Below, one piece after another: positions 63,453 to 64,000 of a stretch of DNA of 64,000 nt; the first letter of the stretch is position 1, and each line of letters begins with the position of its first letter. The notes under the pieces were generated by a model that was not told the origin of the DNA, searched no databases, and was given only the letters and a program-made list of their open reading frames with translations. The DNA is taken from assembly GCA_022825725.1 (NCBI GenBank), contig JAJDWE010000031.1:1-64000 (forward strand). Reading direction: 5' to 3'. Origin of the DNA: Gemmatimonadota bacterium. Lineage in GTDB: Bacteria > Gemmatimonadota > Gemmatimonadetes > Palauibacterales > Palauibacteraceae. The translations under genes and the position numbers were made by a program.

Positions 63453-64000
63453 ATGTGATCCAGCAAGCTCGCGAGGGCGTCGCGCATCTCCGGCCGCGGG
63501 ACGATGCGGTCGATCATCCCGTGCTCCTCCAGAAACTCCGCCGTCTGGAAACCCTCCGGAAGGTCCTGCCGGATCGTTTCCTTGATGACCCGCGGGCCGG
63601 CGAAGCCGACCAGGGCGCCGGGTTCCGCGAGAATCACATCCCCCAGCATGGCGTATGACGCCGTCACCCCGCCCGTGGTCGGGTTCGTGAGGACGCTCAC
63701 GTAGGGGACGCCGGCACTCGCGAGTTGCTCGAGTGCGGCCGCCGTCTTCCCCATCTGCATGAGGGAGAGGATCCCTTCCTGCATCCGCGCTCCACCCGAA
63801 GCGGAGATGATGATGAGCGGGACTCGCCGCTCGAGGGATCGATCGGCGAGGCGACGGATCTTCTCACCCACCACCGAACCCATCGACCCGCCGATGAAGC
63901 GGAAATCCATGGTCCCGAGGTGGACTTCCCTGCCCCCGATCTCACCCCGCCCGGTCCGAATGGCATCCTGGTCGCCGCCTCGCTGCTCCGCCTGCACGAT
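63446..64000 (-). CDS. accD: Acetyl-CoA carboxylase carboxyltransferase beta subunit (partial, cut by right edge)
   Basis: C-terminal 184 codons of AccD, the carboxyltransferase half of fatty-acid-synthesis acetyl-CoA carboxylase. [12 protein letters not shown], [11 protein letters not shown], Gly-Gly-Val-Thr-Ala-Ser-Tyr and Phe-Ala-Gly-Pro-Arg-Val-Ile are all present. The frame runs open to base 64000, so the zinc-finger N-terminus lies outside. It is distinct from the propionyl-CoA-type beta subunit at 15.6-17.1 kb. Confidence 0.95.
   Translation of the reverse strand: MVQAEQRGGDQDAIRTGRGEIGGREVHLGTMDFRFIGGSMGSVVGEKIRRLADRSLERRVPLIIISASGGARMQEGILSLMQMGKTAAALEQLASAGVPYVSVLTNPTTGGVTASYAMLGDVILAEPGALVGFAGPRVIKETIRQDLPEGFQTAEFLEEHGMIDRIVPRPEMRDALASLLDHMC

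Overview
This 64 kb window is high-GC, very gene-dense bacterial chromosome carrying housekeeping genes. I see no insertion sequence, prophage, CRISPR array, tRNA or rRNA. The gene content points to Gemmatimonadota or a close relative: a mannose-type PTS linked to HprK and a short HPF, a DUF4175 coiled-coil membrane protein, a secreted protein of the family often labelled 'asparagine synthetase B', a DUF4159 protein, caa3-type cytochrome oxidase, BrxA-type bacilliredoxin and SelA. This placement is inference from gene content, not a phylogeny.

Layout. From 1 to 25,681 every gene is on the minus strand, and most neighbours overlap by 4 nt (stop TGA inside ATGA, GTGA, TTGA or CTGA). Read in the direction of transcription (right to left), the order is: 2-oxoacid dehydrogenase E1-alpha, a small unknown protein, RNase Z, an AroA-Cmk fusion, ribosomal protein S1, an LpoA-like lipoprotein, acyl-CoA carboxylase (beta, biotin carboxylase, BCCP), methylmalonyl-CoA mutase large subunit, FmdB-type zinc ribbon, ArgS, PfkB kinase, PurM, RibD-RibE-RibBA-RibH, NusB, a GT4 glycosyltransferase, HPF, HprK and PTS EIIA-EIIB-EIIC (EIIC is cut by the left edge).

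From 25,863 to 26,666 a plus-strand DUF4159 protein with a zinc-ribbon N-terminus interrupts. Then a second minus-strand block (26,703-48,410) holds caa3 oxidase (CtaC-D-E-F), MsrP-like molybdoenzyme, PurH-PurN, SelA, an Ig-like lipoprotein with tandem repeats, ValS, an envelope-type group (TonB-like protein, secreted amidotransferase-fold protein, TPR protein, DUF4175 protein), RsmI and thioredoxin. Plus-strand methylmalonyl-CoA epimerase and a glycosyltransferase resembling the rSAM/selenodomain-associated family follow (48,585-49,786). Next come minus-strand ClpB and a lipoprotein, then a plus-strand operon (OPT transporter, lipoprotein, MlaE-MlaF-MlaD lipid transport). The minus-strand block AccD-FolC-BrxA-HisS-GuaA-Nif3 closes the window; AccD is cut by the right edge.

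How it works together. Propionyl-CoA carboxylase, the mutase and the distant epimerase form the propionyl-CoA to succinyl-CoA route; the B12-binding mutase subunit is not here. Riboflavin synthesis is complete except for the phosphatase step. SelA and the glycosyltransferase suggest a selenium trait. The most unusual points are the RNase Z start (no ATG, GTG or TTG available), the AroA-Cmk fusion upstream of rpsA, the zinc-ribbon DUF4159 protein, the uncharacterised envelope group at 39.6-47.1 kb, and a dyad overlapping a candidate promoter between clpB and the OPT gene.
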